The notes under the pieces were generated by a model that saw only the letters and a list, made by a program, of their open reading frames with translations, made no database searches and was not told where the DNA came from. A stretch of 64,000 nt of DNA, taken from NCBI GenBank assembly GCA_963825565.1, contig CAWGTW010000004.1, positions 310,001 through 374,000 on the forward strand, given 5' to 3'. Positions within the stretch are counted from its first letter, which is position 1; each line of letters begins with the position of its first letter. The translations under genes were made by a program, and so were the position numbers. This document shows, piece by piece, positions 28,731 to 37,712 of the stretch. The DNA is from JBFGCT01 sp963825565. GTDB lineage: Bacteria; Actinomycetota; Acidimicrobiia; Acidimicrobiales; Ilumatobacteraceae.

Positions 28731-29726
28731 TCAGTAGTCGACGGCGGCGAACTCGCGCAGCTTGTCGACCCGGTGGCGGCTGTCGATCATGCGGACGGTA
28801 CCGCTACGCGAGCGCATCACCAGGCTCTGGGTCAGCGCGCTGTCCTTGCGGAACCGCACGCCGCGCAGCAGCGCTCCGTCGGTCAGTCCGGTGGCGGCGA
28901 AGAAGCAGTTGTCGGACTTGATCAGGTCGTTCTGGGTGAGCACCTGGTCGAGGTCGTACCCGGCGTCGGTCATCGCCTGGAGTTCGACGTCGCTCTGCGG
29001 GGCGAACTGGGCCTGCATCTCGCCACCCATCGCCTTGAGTGCGGCGGCGGAGATGACCCCCTCCGGGGTGCCGCCGATGCCGAACAGGACGTCGGCGCCG
29101 GCGTCGGGCCAGCACGTCGCGACCGAGCCGTACACGTCGCCGTCGGTGATGAGACGGATGCGGCATCCCGCGGCTCGCACCTCGGCGATCAGGTCGGCAT
29201 GCCGGGGACGGTCGAGGATGATCGCGGTGAGGTCGCCGATGTCTTCGCGCTTGGACTTGGCGATCCACCGGAGGTTCTGGGTCGGGCTGGCGGTGATGTC
29301 GATCGCACCGACCGACTCCGGCCCGACGGCGATCTTGTTCATGTAGAACGACGGCCCGGGGTCGAACATCGAGCCGCGGTCGGCGACGGCGATGACCGAC
29401 AGCGCGTTGGTCTTGCCGTGGGCGGTCAGGGTGGTGCCGTCGATCGGGTCCACCGCCACGTCGACCTCGGGGTTGGAGCCGTCGCCGACGCGCTCGCCGT
29501 TGAAGAGCATCGGTGCGGCATCCTTCTCGCCCTCGCCGATGATGACGGTGCCGTCCATCGCGACGGTCGACAGCGACAACCGCATCGCCTCGACCGCGGC
29601 GTCGTCGGCGGCCTCCTTGTCACCCCGGCCGACCCAGCGCGCTGCGGCGAGGCAGGCCGATTCGGTGGCCCTGACCAGGTCCATCGCGAGGTTGCGGTCC
29701 GGATTCTGACGTGACGACGTTGTCAT
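28731..29726 (-). CDS. glpX: Class II fructose-1,6-bisphosphatase
   Basis: 331-residue GlpX family enzyme, which removes the 1-phosphate of fructose 1,6-bisphosphate in gluconeogenesis. It is the usual FBPase of actinobacteria. Metal and substrate motifs: GEGEKDAAPML, the DPIDGTTL lithium-sensitive phosphatase signature, and ITDGDVYGS. The ATG at 29726 is preceded by TACCGT (29734-29739, read on the minus strand) at 7 nt. Confidence 0.95.
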   Translation of the reverse strand: MTTSSRQNPDRNLAMDLVRATESACLAAARWVGRGDKEAADDAAVEAMRLSLSTVAMDGTVIIGEGEKDAAPMLFNGERVGDGSNPEVDVAVDPIDGTTLTAHGKTNALSVIAVADRGSMFDPGPSFYMNKIAVGPESVGAIDITASPTQNLRWIAKSKREDIGDLTAIILDRPRHADLIAEVRAAGCRIRLITDGDVYGSVATCWPDAGADVLFGIGGTPEGVISAAALKAMGGEMQAQFAPQSDVELQAMTDAGYDLDQVLTQNDLIKSDNCFFAATGLTDGALLRGVRFRKDSALTQSLVMRSRSGTVRMIDSRHRVDKLREFAAVDY

Positions 29727-29801
29727 GGGGCCAACGGTAATCGGTGCGCGCCGAACGGCCACCCTCCGTTCGACGGGGGGTGGCCGCTCGGTCCCTGCTC
29801 G

Positions 29802-29951
29802 CTACGGCCTTCGACGCCGGTGCCGCGGGCGGTACCGGTGCCGATCCTTGGCGGCCCGGTGCAGGCGGGCCTGCTCGGCCTGACGCCGCAGGTGGGCGTG
29901 CCGCTCGCGGATCTCGGCGAGCTGGTAGTCGGGGTGCAGTGACTGGAACAC
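29802..29951 (-). CDS. Small basic His/Arg-rich protein (49 aa)
   Basis: GTG start with a strong AAGGAGAA Shine-Dalgarno 5 nt upstream. The product begins FQSLHPDYQLAEIRERHAHLRRQAEQARL and ends in an Arg/His-rich tail, a pattern I associate with short actinobacterial proteins of unknown function. Its 5' leader is unusual: (CAGCAA)5 followed upstream by CA-rich sequence and a long palindrome. The start codon itself sits inside the palindrome GAACAC-n-GTGTTC (29946-29958). Confidence 0.6.
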   Translation of the reverse strand: MFQSLHPDYQLAEIRERHAHLRRQAEQARLHRAAKDRHRYRPRHRRRRP

Positions 29952-29962
29952 GGTGTTCTCCT

Positions 29963-29997
<35 letters not shown>

Positions 29998-30066
29998 GGT
30001 TGCTGTTGGGGTTGGTGTTGGTGGTGGTCTTGGTGTTGGTTGGGACGTTGGCTCGCCGGAGCGCCA

Positions 30067-30091
30067 AGCGTGAACACCGGGTGTTCACGCT
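30067..30091. promoter_or_regulatory. Long palindrome in the leader of the small gene
   Basis: AGCGTGAACACC-g-GGTGTTCACGCT, perfect 12-bp arms around one base. As RNA it would form a 9-10 bp stem with a small loop. It contains the same GAACACC/GGTGTTC elements as the palindrome at the start codon of the small gene about 110 nt downstream. It could be a protein operator or an RNA switch; no T-run, so a simple terminator is less likely. Confidence 0.5.
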
Positions 30092-30163
30092 CGCGGTGCC
30101 CGATCCGGGACCCAGCCCGCCGCCGGTGAATGCTCGGCAGGGACGCGCCGCGGTCGCGGCGGG

Positions 30164-30259
30164 TCAGGCGACGGCGGTCGAACCGCGGAGCGCGCCGACG
30201 ATCGACGGGTCGGCGATGCGGCCCCGGTCGGGCGTTGCACACTTCGTCATGTTGATCAT
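30164..30259 (-). CDS. Possible 31-aa small protein or leader peptide
   Basis: ATG preceded by a near-perfect Shine-Dalgarno (gaggaggtg) at 5 nt, one of the best in the window. The product begins MINMTKCATPDRG and has no membrane segment. It lies upstream of the palindrome and the 49-aa gene on the same strand, so it may be an independent small protein or a leader peptide. It is divergent from the S9 peptidase gene. Unrecognised. Confidence 0.45.
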   Translation of the reverse strand: MINMTKCATPDRGRIADPSIVGALRGSTAVA

Positions 30260-30350
30260 CTGGCACCTCCTCTCGCGGTGGGTAGCCAGTGTCGCCGACC
30301 GAGGTGATGCGACGCAACCGGGTTTCGCGCGCTGGCCTACGATCGGCGCG

Positions 30351-32114
30351 ATGCCGGTGCCCATCCCCCTCGAGCTGGTCGTCTCCGGTCGCGAGTTGAC
30401 CGAGCCGCGCCTGTCGCCCGCCGGCGATCGGGTCGCGTTCGTACAACGGTGGCAGCGGGCCGCGGCGATCACGCTCGTGCCGGTCGACGGCGGACCGGAG
30501 CGGATCGTCACCTCGGAGCCGCCGCCGGCACCGGGCAGGGGATTCGGTGGAGGCTGCTTCGACTGGCTGCCCGACGGCGAGGGCGTGGTCTACGCCGCCG
30601 CGGACGGCGAGTTGTGGGTCCAGCGATTCGACGGCGGACCCCTCCGGCTCACCGCGTGGGAGCGGGAGTGCCGGGCCCCGAACGTCGCCGCTGACGGCCG
30701 CTTCGTCGTCTGCGCCGTCGACGAGGCCGAGGTCTGGCTCGTCGGTCTCGACGGCGCGGCGGTCACCCGCCGGCTCGACGACGGGGCCGACGGGTTCTGC
30801 TTCGACCCGGTGATCGCGCCGTGCTCGACGAGCGTCGTCTGGCAGGCGTGGAGTGCACCGTCGATGCCCTGGGACGACGCTGCCGTGGTCACTGCCCACA
30901 TCGGCTCGGAGCCCGCCGCGGTCACGCGCTGGCGCCCCGACGGCGGGGCGGTCCAGCAACCGCGCTTCTTCCCGGACGGGCTCGAGGCCTGCGTGCACGA
31001 TGCCAGCGGTTGGCTGAACGTCTCGGTCGGCGACCGCCCGGTCGTGCGCGAATCGTTCGAGCACGCCGGTCCGACCTGGGGCATGGGCCAGCGCTCGTTC
31101 GCGCCGTCGCCCGACGGTGAGCGGATCGCCTTCACCCGCAACGAGGGCGGCTTCGGCCGGCTCTGCCTCGCCGACGTCGTGGCCGGGGACGTGCGCGAGC
31201 TCGGACGCGGCGTCCACGGCCAGCTCACCTGGCGGGGCGACTCGCTCGTCGCGCTGCGCGGCGGGGCGCGGACGCCGACGCAGATCGTCCGGTACGCGCC
31301 CCCAGGATTCGAGCGGACGGTGCTGGCGGTCGGTCCGGTTGCCCAGTGGGACGCGATCGAGCTGCCCGAGCCCGACCCCGTCGAGGTCGCGCACGACGGG
31401 ATCGGCTTGCACGGGCGGCTGTTTGCGGCGGGGCAGGGCCGCCTGCTGTGCTGGGTGCACGGTGGCCCCACCGATCAGTGGGCCGTCGATTGGCGACCCC
31501 GGATCGCGTACTGGTGGAGCCGGGGCTGGGACGTCCTGGTCGTCGACCCACGCGGGACGACCGGACACGGGCGCGCGTACCAGCGGGCGCTGAACGGCCG
31601 GTGGGGTCGCCTCGACGTCGACGACACCGCGGTGTTGATCGGCGGCGCGCACCGGCTCGGGTGCGCTCGAGCGGAGTCGACGGTGGTCATCGGCGGGTCG
31701 TCGGGCGGGCTGACCGTCCTGGGCGTGCTCGCCGATCATCCGGGCCTGGTCGCCGGCGGCGTGGCCGCGTACCCGGTCAGCGACCTGCTGTCGCTCGCCG
31801 CGGCCACCCACCGCTTCGAGGCGCACTACACCGACACCCTCGTCGGGCCGCTCGACGACACCGCGCGCTACGCCGACCTCTCGCCGATCAACCGGGCCGA
31901 GCGCATCACCGCACCGCTGCTGGTCTTCCATGGCACCGACGATCCGGTCGTGCCGATCGAGCAGAGTGAGCTCCTCGCCGACCGGATCGGCCGGGCGGGC
32001 GGTGCGGTCGAGCTCGTCGTCTACGAAGGTGAGGGTCATGGTTTCCGCGACCCGGTCAACCAGCGCGACGAGTACGAGCGCACCGAGCGGTTCCTCGCCG
32101 CGCTCGTCGGCTGA
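30351..32114 (+). CDS. S9 family prolyl oligopeptidase-like serine peptidase
   Basis: 587 residues. An N-terminal propeller-like part (LSPAGDRVAFVQ, SPDGERIAFTRN) is followed by the hydrolase domain (LLCWVHGGPTDQW, VVDPRGTTGHGR). Ser in GGSSGGLT near 450, Asp in HGTDDPVVP near 531, His in GEGHGF near 562. The oxyanion HGGP and the spacing fit acylaminoacyl peptidase-type S9C enzymes. No signal peptide. TACGAT (30338-30343) ends 7 nt before the ATG. Second S9 enzyme in the window, unrelated in position to the first. Confidence 0.88.
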   Translation: MPVPIPLELVVSGRELTEPRLSPAGDRVAFVQRWQRAAAITLVPVDGGPERIVTSEPPPAPGRGFGGGCFDWLPDGEGVVYAAADGELWVQRFDGGPLRLTAWERECRAPNVAADGRFVVCAVDEAEVWLVGLDGAAVTRRLDDGADGFCFDPVIAPCSTSVVWQAWSAPSMPWDDAAVVTAHIGSEPAAVTRWRPDGGAVQQPRFFPDGLEACVHDASGWLNVSVGDRPVVRESFEHAGPTWGMGQRSFAPSPDGERIAFTRNEGGFGRLCLADVVAGDVRELGRGVHGQLTWRGDSLVALRGGARTPTQIVRYAPPGFERTVLAVGPVAQWDAIELPEPDPVEVAHDGIGLHGRLFAAGQGRLLCWVHGGPTDQWAVDWRPRIAYWWSRGWDVLVVDPRGTTGHGRAYQRALNGRWGRLDVDDTAVLIGGAHRLGCARAESTVVIGGSSGGLTVLGVLADHPGLVAGGVAAYPVSDLLSLAAATHRFEAHYTDTLVGPLDDTARYADLSPINRAERITAPLLVFHGTDDPVVPIEQSELLADRIGRAGGAVELVVYEGEGHGFRDPVNQRDEYERTERFLAALVG

Positions 32115-32137
32115 TCGCTGCGGGTAGCGTGCCCGCT

Positions 32138-32938
32138 GTGGGATTTGTCAACAGGCAAGGTGGCGAGGAGTCACGCAACGAGCTGGCCGGTTCCGGCGAG
32201 CTGATCGACTTCGACCCGAACGACCCGACGATCGTCAAGGTGCACTACGACGTGGCGGCGTGGACGTGGGAGCAGCGCGCCGAGCTGACCGAGGCACTCG
32301 CCGAGTCCGAGGTCCCACACGCCTGGGACAGCGACGAGCTGGTCGTGCCCGAGCTCGTCGAACGCCAGGTCGATGCGATCTTCGATCGGCTCGAGGCGGA
32401 GCTGGGCCCGTTCCCGATCGTGTTGGAGGCCGACGACGCGGCGACGGAGTTCGGACTCGACGAGTGGAACGACGCCGACCGGAGCATGCTCACCGACTCG
32501 CTGGTCGAGTCCGAGATCCCGCACCGCTGGGAAGGGACCACGCTGATCGTCGCGGCCGATGCCGAGGACGCCGTCGATTCCCTGCTCGACGCGATCGAAG
32601 CGGGCGAGATGCTCGCAGCCGACGACGACGCGACACACGAGCCACCCGATGGTGTGCTCGGCACGGTCTTCCTCGCCGCGACCAGTCTGGCCAAGGACCC
32701 GTTCGACGCGCGGTCGCGCACGACGCTGATCGAGCTGAGCCCGCACCTCGACCCCAAGTACCCGCCGTACGCGTTCTCGCCGCGCACCTGGGCCGAGACG
32801 GTCGAGGGCGTCGACACGATCGTCGAGCAGATCATGCTCGAGGCGCAGGGCTCGGCTCACGACGAGGACAGCGACGAGGCGTCCGCGGTCATCCGGTTCG
32901 CCGACGACCTGCGCACGCTGCTGCGCCCGTACGTGTAG
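32138..32938 (+). CDS. Conserved-looking acidic protein with internal duplication
   Basis: About 266 residues, acidic. Two similar ~75-residue units are visible: the first contains ALAESEVPHAWDSDELVVP, the second SLVESEIPHRWEGTTLIVA, each preceded by an (E/D)W segment and followed by a helix with VD(A/S). An acidic C-terminal helical region follows. The alternation resembles the short duplicated alpha/beta units of hypothetical actinobacterial proteins; I know of no function. GTG 32138 was preferred to GTG 32129 because TAGCGT (32125-32130) would then end 7 nt upstream. Confidence 0.7.
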   Translation: MGFVNRQGGEESRNELAGSGELIDFDPNDPTIVKVHYDVAAWTWEQRAELTEALAESEVPHAWDSDELVVPELVERQVDAIFDRLEAELGPFPIVLEADDAATEFGLDEWNDADRSMLTDSLVESEIPHRWEGTTLIVAADAEDAVDSLLDAIEAGEMLAADDDATHEPPDGVLGTVFLAATSLAKDPFDARSRTTLIELSPHLDPKYPPYAFSPRTWAETVEGVDTIVEQIMLEAQGSAHDEDSDEASAVIRFADDLRTLLRPYV

Positions 32939-33025
32939 ACGGCGATCCGCTGACCGGATCCGTGCCGCTCACCGTGGTCGGGCCGAGCTACGCAGCGGCG
33001 CTCGGGCGTCGGTATCGTCGTCCCG

Positions 33026-33727
33026 GTGTTGTTGGCCGAGCTCGAGATCTGGCACACCCGGCCGGCCGTCCCCACGCGGCGCATCGCGCTCGGCCACCTC
33101 GTGTTGCCGGTCGATCCGGCGCCGGGCTTCGGTGGCCTGCTCCTCGGGTCGATCATCGCCGCTCATCTGCCCGGTATCGACGACGATCTCGTCGCCGACG
33201 TCCATCGCCTGATCGGCGAGGTCGAGGAGGGCCGCCGTGTGGTGCAGCCCCGCCTCCGCCATCGCTTCCAGGTCGATCGCCACGGGCTCGCTCGCAGCCA
33301 GCACCGCCTGATCGGCGACGGTGATGACATCTCGTTCGACTTCGACGCGTCGGGCACCGACCTCGTCCAGGTGCTCGGGGCGATCTACGCGGTCGAACGG
33401 CTCGCCGAGGAGCATCGGCGCCGGATCGGCCCGGTGCTGCACAAGGCAGCCCGCTGGCGAGGGCCGATCGGACCGTCGCTGATCGCCTACCTCGCCGGCT
33501 CGCAGACGCTGGCGCTCGAGGCGCTGGCAGACCCCCGCTCGTGGGCGATGGGCGTGCTCGGGTTCGAGCAGGGGGGCAAGTCGCCGAGCAAGCGGGAGGT
33601 CACGCTGCGCTTCCGCGATCGGATGCGCAACGTGCACCCCGATCACGGTGGCGACCGGGTCGATGCTGCTCGGGCGATGAGCGACATCGCCGAGGCTCGC
33701 CGGATCCTGACCACCAAGCCGAGCTGA
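33026..33727 (+). CDS. J-domain (DnaJ-like) protein
   Basis: 233 residues with a C-terminal J domain: helix II KREVTLRFRDRMRNV, the diagnostic HPD in VHPDHGG, and the following AMSDIAEARRIL helix. J domains stimulate Hsp70 ATPase. Here it is at the C-terminus of a ~165-residue unrecognised N-terminal domain (WHTRPAVPTRRIALGHLVLP), not the classical DnaJ arrangement; there is no Gly/Phe or zinc region. TATCGT (33013-33018) ends 7 nt before the GTG. Confidence 0.8.
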   Translation: MLLAELEIWHTRPAVPTRRIALGHLVLPVDPAPGFGGLLLGSIIAAHLPGIDDDLVADVHRLIGEVEEGRRVVQPRLRHRFQVDRHGLARSQHRLIGDGDDISFDFDASGTDLVQVLGAIYAVERLAEEHRRRIGPVLHKAARWRGPIGPSLIAYLAGSQTLALEALADPRSWAMGVLGFEQGGKSPSKREVTLRFRDRMRNVHPDHGGDRVDAARAMSDIAEARRILTTKPS

Positions 33728-33736
33728 CGCGCGAGC

Positions 33737-34318
33737 ATGGGCGCGATGGCGACGCCCACCGTGCTGCTCTACCCGGGAGCCGGCTCCGACCGCGATCATT
33801 CGAGCCTCGTCGCCGTCGAACGGCGCCTCGGCCGCGCCGCGTCCGTGCAGCGGCTCGACTTCCCCTACCGCCGGGAGGGCCGCCGGGCGCCGGATCGGGC
33901 ACCCAAGCTGATGGCATCGATCCGCGACGATCTCGCGGCGATCGCCCGTCGTCGCGGTCCGGTCCTGATCGGAGGGCGGTCGATGGGGGGGCGGATGGCG
34001 ACGATGGTCGCCGCCGACGTCGACGGCGCGGGTCGGGTCCCTCGGCTGGTGGGTCTCGTGTCGATCTGCTACCCGCTGCACCCGCCGGGCCAGCCGGCCA
34101 AGCTGCGCGTCGAGCATCTCCCCGCCATCGCCGTGCCCTGCCTGTTCATCTCGGGCACGAGGGACCCGTTCGGTTCGCCCGACGAGCTGACCGAGTGGAC
34201 CGCGACGATCCCGGCCCCGGTCGAGCACCTGTGGATCGAGGGAGGCCGTCACGATCTGCGCGGTGCCGACGACACGATCGCCGAAGCGATCGCCCGCTTC
34301 GTGAACGAGGTGCGCTGA
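33737..34318 (+). CDS. Small alpha/beta hydrolase
   Basis: 193 residues, a minimal lid-less alpha/beta hydrolase of the KANL3/Tex30-like group. VLLYPGAGSDRDH at the first strand gives the oxyanion region, the nucleophile Ser is in GGRSMGGRM, the Asp in SGTRDPFG and the His in EGGRHDL. Starts 9 bp after the J-domain gene and is probably co-transcribed. Start may be ATG 33737 or ATG 33746. Substrate unknown. Confidence 0.83.
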   Translation: MGAMATPTVLLYPGAGSDRDHSSLVAVERRLGRAASVQRLDFPYRREGRRAPDRAPKLMASIRDDLAAIARRRGPVLIGGRSMGGRMATMVAADVDGAGRVPRLVGLVSICYPLHPPGQPAKLRVEHLPAIAVPCLFISGTRDPFGSPDELTEWTATIPAPVEHLWIEGGRHDLRGADDTIAEAIARFVNEVR

Positions 34319-34393
34319 TCCTGCTGCCGGTCGGTCGACGTCGCCCGCGATGGTCGTCGCCAGGTCGTGCGGCCCACGCACCATCGGTTCGTC

Positions 34394-35884
34394 TCAGATC
34401 GGCGGAAGTCCGAGACCTCGGTCCTCGGGGTTGAGGTCCTCGAGCTCGCGGTGCGCGGTCTCGGGGAACGCGGCGACGACCAGGACCGTCACGATCAGCT
34501 GGCCGATCGCCATCAGGCCCATGACGCTGCCGTACGTTCGATCGGCGTCGAGCAGGACCCCGACCGCGATCAGCCCGCCGACCCCGCCGAGCAGCGCGGC
34601 GGTGGTGACCAGCCCGACGGCGCGGCTGCGGTTCCCGGTGGGGAACAACTCGGCGCGATAGACCGCCAGCGCCGGATAGGCGGCGCTGCCGAGGGTCGCG
34701 GCGAGGAACGAGAAGAGCCAGAGCGGCGGCCCTCCGACCGAGTAGGCGGCAACGACTGCGGCGGTCGACGCAGGCAGCGCGATGGCGATCAGCCGGCGCC
34801 GGCCGCGCGTGTCGGCGATGCGTCCGCCGACGATCAGCCCGATCCCGGCCGGCGTCCCGACGGCGATCGAGAAGATGGCGATCTTGCCACCCGAGAAGTC
34901 GTGAATGCTGGTGAGGTACCGATTCTGGAAGAAGCTGGCCGGCGCGATGAAGACGTTGCCGACGAACGCCACGGTCGACAGCAGCAGCAGCCGGCGGCGG
35001 TCCAACCGTGGTGACGGGCCGGGGTGGGCATGGTGGGCGATCGCGAACCGTCGCGTCTCCGGGAGTCGTCGTGTCACGTCGAGGGCCACGATGCACCAGA
35101 CCGCCGAGACGAGGTACACGAGCCGCCAGCCGCCGACCCCGAAATCCGCCAATCGCAGGGACACCGTCGCCAGCCCGGCGCCGAACCCGGAGGCCATCGC
35201 CAGCACGCTGATCGTGTACGCCCGACTGTTGCGCGGCACTTCCTCCGCGGCGACGACGCCGACCAGGACGGCGAGTGCGATGCCCATCGGTCGGGCGAGC
35301 GTCTGGGTGGCGACGAGGATCGGGAAGCTCGGCGCCAACGCGCCGAGCAGGGACAATGTCGGTGCGAGCCATGCGACCGCGACGATGACCCGCCGGCGGC
35401 CGATGCGGTCGGCGATGATGACGGCGGGGAGAGCGATGAAGATGCCGACGCGGACCACCGCGCCCGAGATCCCGATGCCGGTGTCGCTCACCCCGAAGTC
35501 GTCAGCAGCGAAGTTCACCGTCTGGGTGAACAGCGTGTTGACGAACGCCGCGCTCATCGACGCGGCAGCCAGCAACCCGATCACCAGCACCTGTGTCGCA
35601 TCGAGCCGATCGGGGGGTGCCCACCACGCCGAGTACGAGATCCTCCGGGCGACGACCCCCCGCACGGGCGGGCCGAACAGCCATCCGAACCACGGCAGGT
35701 CGAGGCGGTACGTGGTCCGTTCGGTGATCGTGTCGTCACCGACTTCGACGCGGCGGCGGTACGCCGAGAACGGTCCGTGCCGCTGCTCGAACTCGATCGG
35801 GCCCGCGTCGACGTCCCTCCTGTCGAACGCGCCGGGCGTCCGGGCGTCCGACTCGGTTCCGGACCCGGATCTGGACTCGACCAT
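34394..35884 (-). CDS. MFS transporter
   Basis: About 496 residues with 12 hydrophobic segments after a ~95-residue cytoplasmic N-terminus. The MFS loop motif appears as ADRIGRRR between helices 2 and 3 and again as GGRIADTRGRRR in the second half, and RAELFPTGNRSRAVG resembles the sugar/metabolite transporter signature. Substrate unknown. Divergent from murA, with 109 bp between the starts. ATG 35884 is the first start that leaves room for the murA promoter. Confidence 0.85.
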   Translation of the reverse strand: MVESRSGSGTESDARTPGAFDRRDVDAGPIEFEQRHGPFSAYRRRVEVGDDTITERTTYRLDLPWFGWLFGPPVRGVVARRISYSAWWAPPDRLDATQVLVIGLLAAASMSAAFVNTLFTQTVNFAADDFGVSDTGIGISGAVVRVGIFIALPAVIIADRIGRRRVIVAVAWLAPTLSLLGALAPSFPILVATQTLARPMGIALAVLVGVVAAEEVPRNSRAYTISVLAMASGFGAGLATVSLRLADFGVGGWRLVYLVSAVWCIVALDVTRRLPETRRFAIAHHAHPGPSPRLDRRRLLLLSTVAFVGNVFIAPASFFQNRYLTSIHDFSGGKIAIFSIAVGTPAGIGLIVGGRIADTRGRRRLIAIALPASTAAVVAAYSVGGPPLWLFSFLAATLGSAAYPALAVYRAELFPTGNRSRAVGLVTTAALLGGVGGLIAVGVLLDADRTYGSVMGLMAIGQLIVTVLVVAAFPETAHRELEDLNPEDRGLGLPPI

Positions 35885-35993
35885 CAGATCGTCGCGAGGT
35901 GCGGTGACCTCGGCCAGGTGTGCCGGGTCCGCAGGCCAGCGTCGGGTGACAATTCGCCCGCCTGGGTGCACTCCGGGAGCATACTGGGATGCC

Positions 35994-37277
35994 ATGGACA
36001 CGACCGGTGACGGCATCGAGACCATCGTGGTGCGCAGTGCCGGGCCACTGGCCGGCTCGATCGTCGTGCCGGGCGCCAAGAACTCGGTGCTCAAGCTGAT
36101 GGCGAGCGCGCTGCTCACCGACGGGGTGTTCGAGCTGACCAACGTCCCCGACATCGCTGACGTCGCGATCATGGGCGATCTGCTCGAGGCGATCGGCGTG
36201 CGGACCACGCGGCCCGAACCGGGCACGCTCGTCCTCGTCAACGACGGCTCGATCACGCCGGTCGCGCCCTACGACCTGGTCGAGCGGATCCGCGCCTCGA
36301 TCAACGTGCTCGGACCGCTGCTCACGCGCTGTGGCCACGTGCGCCTCTCGCTCCCCGGCGGGGACGATTTCGGCGCCCGCCCGATCGACATGCACGTGGC
36401 CGGTCTGGAGGCGATGGGGGCCACGTTCAAGTTCAGCCACGGCTACCTCGAGGCGTTCGCCGACCGGCTGCACGGCGCCGACATCACGTTCGACTTCCCG
36501 AGTGTCGGTGCGACCGAAAACCTGCTGACCGCCGCCGTCTTCGCCGACGGTACGACCACGATCGACAATGCCGCACGAGAACCCGAGATCATCGACCTCT
36601 GTGAGTTCCTGATCGCGATGGGTGCGGAGGTCTCCGGCGTCGGCACGTCCACCCTCGTCGTCCAGGGCGTCGAGCGGGGGTCGCTGCACGCGGTCGCCCA
36701 TCGCACCGTGCCCGACCGGATCCAGGCCGCGACCTACCTTGCCGCGGTGGCGGTCGCCGGCGGGGAGCTCGACGTCGTCGGTGCCCGGCCCGAGCACATG
36801 ACGATGTTGCTCGATCGTTTCGGCGACATGGGGCTCGACGTGACCCCCACCCCGGTCGGGCTGCACGTCGTCGCGCCAGGGCGGCTCCGCTCGATCGACG
36901 TCGCCACACTGCCGTATCCCGGGATCGCCACCGACTACAAGCCGCTGATCATCACGATGCTGGCGGTGGCCGACGGGGTCGGGATCGTCACCGAGAACCT
37001 CTACCCCGGCCGCTTCCGATACGTCGAGGAGCTTCAGCGTCTCGGAGCCGACGTCCGCACCAGCGGGCACCACGCCGTCGTGCGTGGCGTCCCCCGGCTC
37101 TCGGGCGCCCCGGTCAGGGCGCACGACATCCGCGCCGGCGCGGCGATGGTGGTCGCCGGGTTGGCTGCCGAAGGGGAGACCCAGATCGCCGGCGTCGGTC
37201 ACATCGACCGCGGCTACGACGACCTCGTCGGACGGCTCCGCAGCGTGGGCGCCGTGATCGAGCGGCGCGGCTACTGA
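35994..37277 (+). CDS. murA: UDP-N-acetylglucosamine 1-carboxyvinyltransferase, Asp-type
   Basis: 427 residues. Catalyses the first committed step of peptidoglycan synthesis (PEP + UDP-GlcNAc). VVPGAKNSVLKLMAS near the N-terminus contains the catalytic Lys. The loop read as LPGGC in E. coli is LPGGDDFGARP here: the fosfomycin-alkylated Cys is Asp at residue 124, as in mycobacteria, which predicts intrinsic fosfomycin insensitivity. CATACT (35980-35985) ends 8 nt before the ATG. Intact; usual length. Confidence 0.95.
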   Translation: MDTTGDGIETIVVRSAGPLAGSIVVPGAKNSVLKLMASALLTDGVFELTNVPDIADVAIMGDLLEAIGVRTTRPEPGTLVLVNDGSITPVAPYDLVERIRASINVLGPLLTRCGHVRLSLPGGDDFGARPIDMHVAGLEAMGATFKFSHGYLEAFADRLHGADITFDFPSVGATENLLTAAVFADGTTTIDNAAREPEIIDLCEFLIAMGAEVSGVGTSTLVVQGVERGSLHAVAHRTVPDRIQAATYLAAVAVAGGELDVVGARPEHMTMLLDRFGDMGLDVTPTPVGLHVVAPGRLRSIDVATLPYPGIATDYKPLIITMLAVADGVGIVTENLYPGRFRYVEELQRLGADVRTSGHHAVVRGVPRLSGAPVRAHDIRAGAAMVVAGLAAEGETQIAGVGHIDRGYDDLVGRLRSVGAVIERRGY

Positions 37278-37429
37278 GACGCCGGTGGGTGCCGGTCCGC
37301 GTGCGCGGCGTCGGCCCGCTTCTTGGCGAGCACGAGCAGCCCGGCGATGATCAGGATCGGGCCGGCGATCAGCACGATCTCGTCCCAGCCGCCCTGGTGC
37401 GCGAGCAGTGCGGACTCGAGCGCGTTCAC
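37271..37429 (-). CDS. Small single-pass membrane protein (52 aa)
   Basis: Short protein with one hydrophobic helix (WDEIVLIAGPILIIAGLLVLA) followed by a positively charged KKR and a polar tail, so N-out/C-in topology. An ATG at 37474 would lie inside the nifU-like start region. GTG 37429 is preferred because TACGAT (37438-37443, minus strand) lies 8 nt upstream. The 3' end overlaps murA's end by 7 bp. Function unknown. Confidence 0.6.
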   Translation of the reverse strand: MNALESALLAHQGGWDEIVLIAGPILIIAGLLVLAKKRADAAHADRHPPASQ

Positions 37430-37472
37430 GGAGACCGATCGTAGGTCCAACGCTGATTGAATATGCAGTGCC

Positions 37473-37712
37473 ATGCGGGAACAAGTCGAGACGACCATCG
37501 AAGTGATCCGCCCCGCCCTCCAGGCCGACGGAGGCGACATCGTGCTCCACGACGTCGACGAGGCCACCGGGATCGTGTCGGTCGAGCTCGTCGGCGCCTG
37601 CGTCGGCTGCCCCGCCTCGACCCAGACGCTCAAGGCCGGCATCGAACGCATCATGCGCGACCGCGTCGACGGCGTCACCGAAGTGGTGAACGTCGCCGAG
37701 GCCGTTGCGTGA
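37473..37712 (+). CDS. NifU C-terminal domain-like Fe-S scaffold protein
   Basis: 79 residues, a stand-alone NifU C-terminal (Nfu) domain: EVIRPALQADGGDIVLHDVD, then GACVGCPASTQTLKAGIE with the CxxC that binds a bridging [4Fe-4S] cluster. Delivers Fe-S clusters to apo-proteins. Overlaps the next gene by 4 bp (GTGA), suggesting coupling. Confidence 0.9.
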   Translation: MREQVETTIEVIRPALQADGGDIVLHDVDEATGIVSVELVGACVGCPASTQTLKAGIERIMRDRVDGVTEVVNVAEAVA

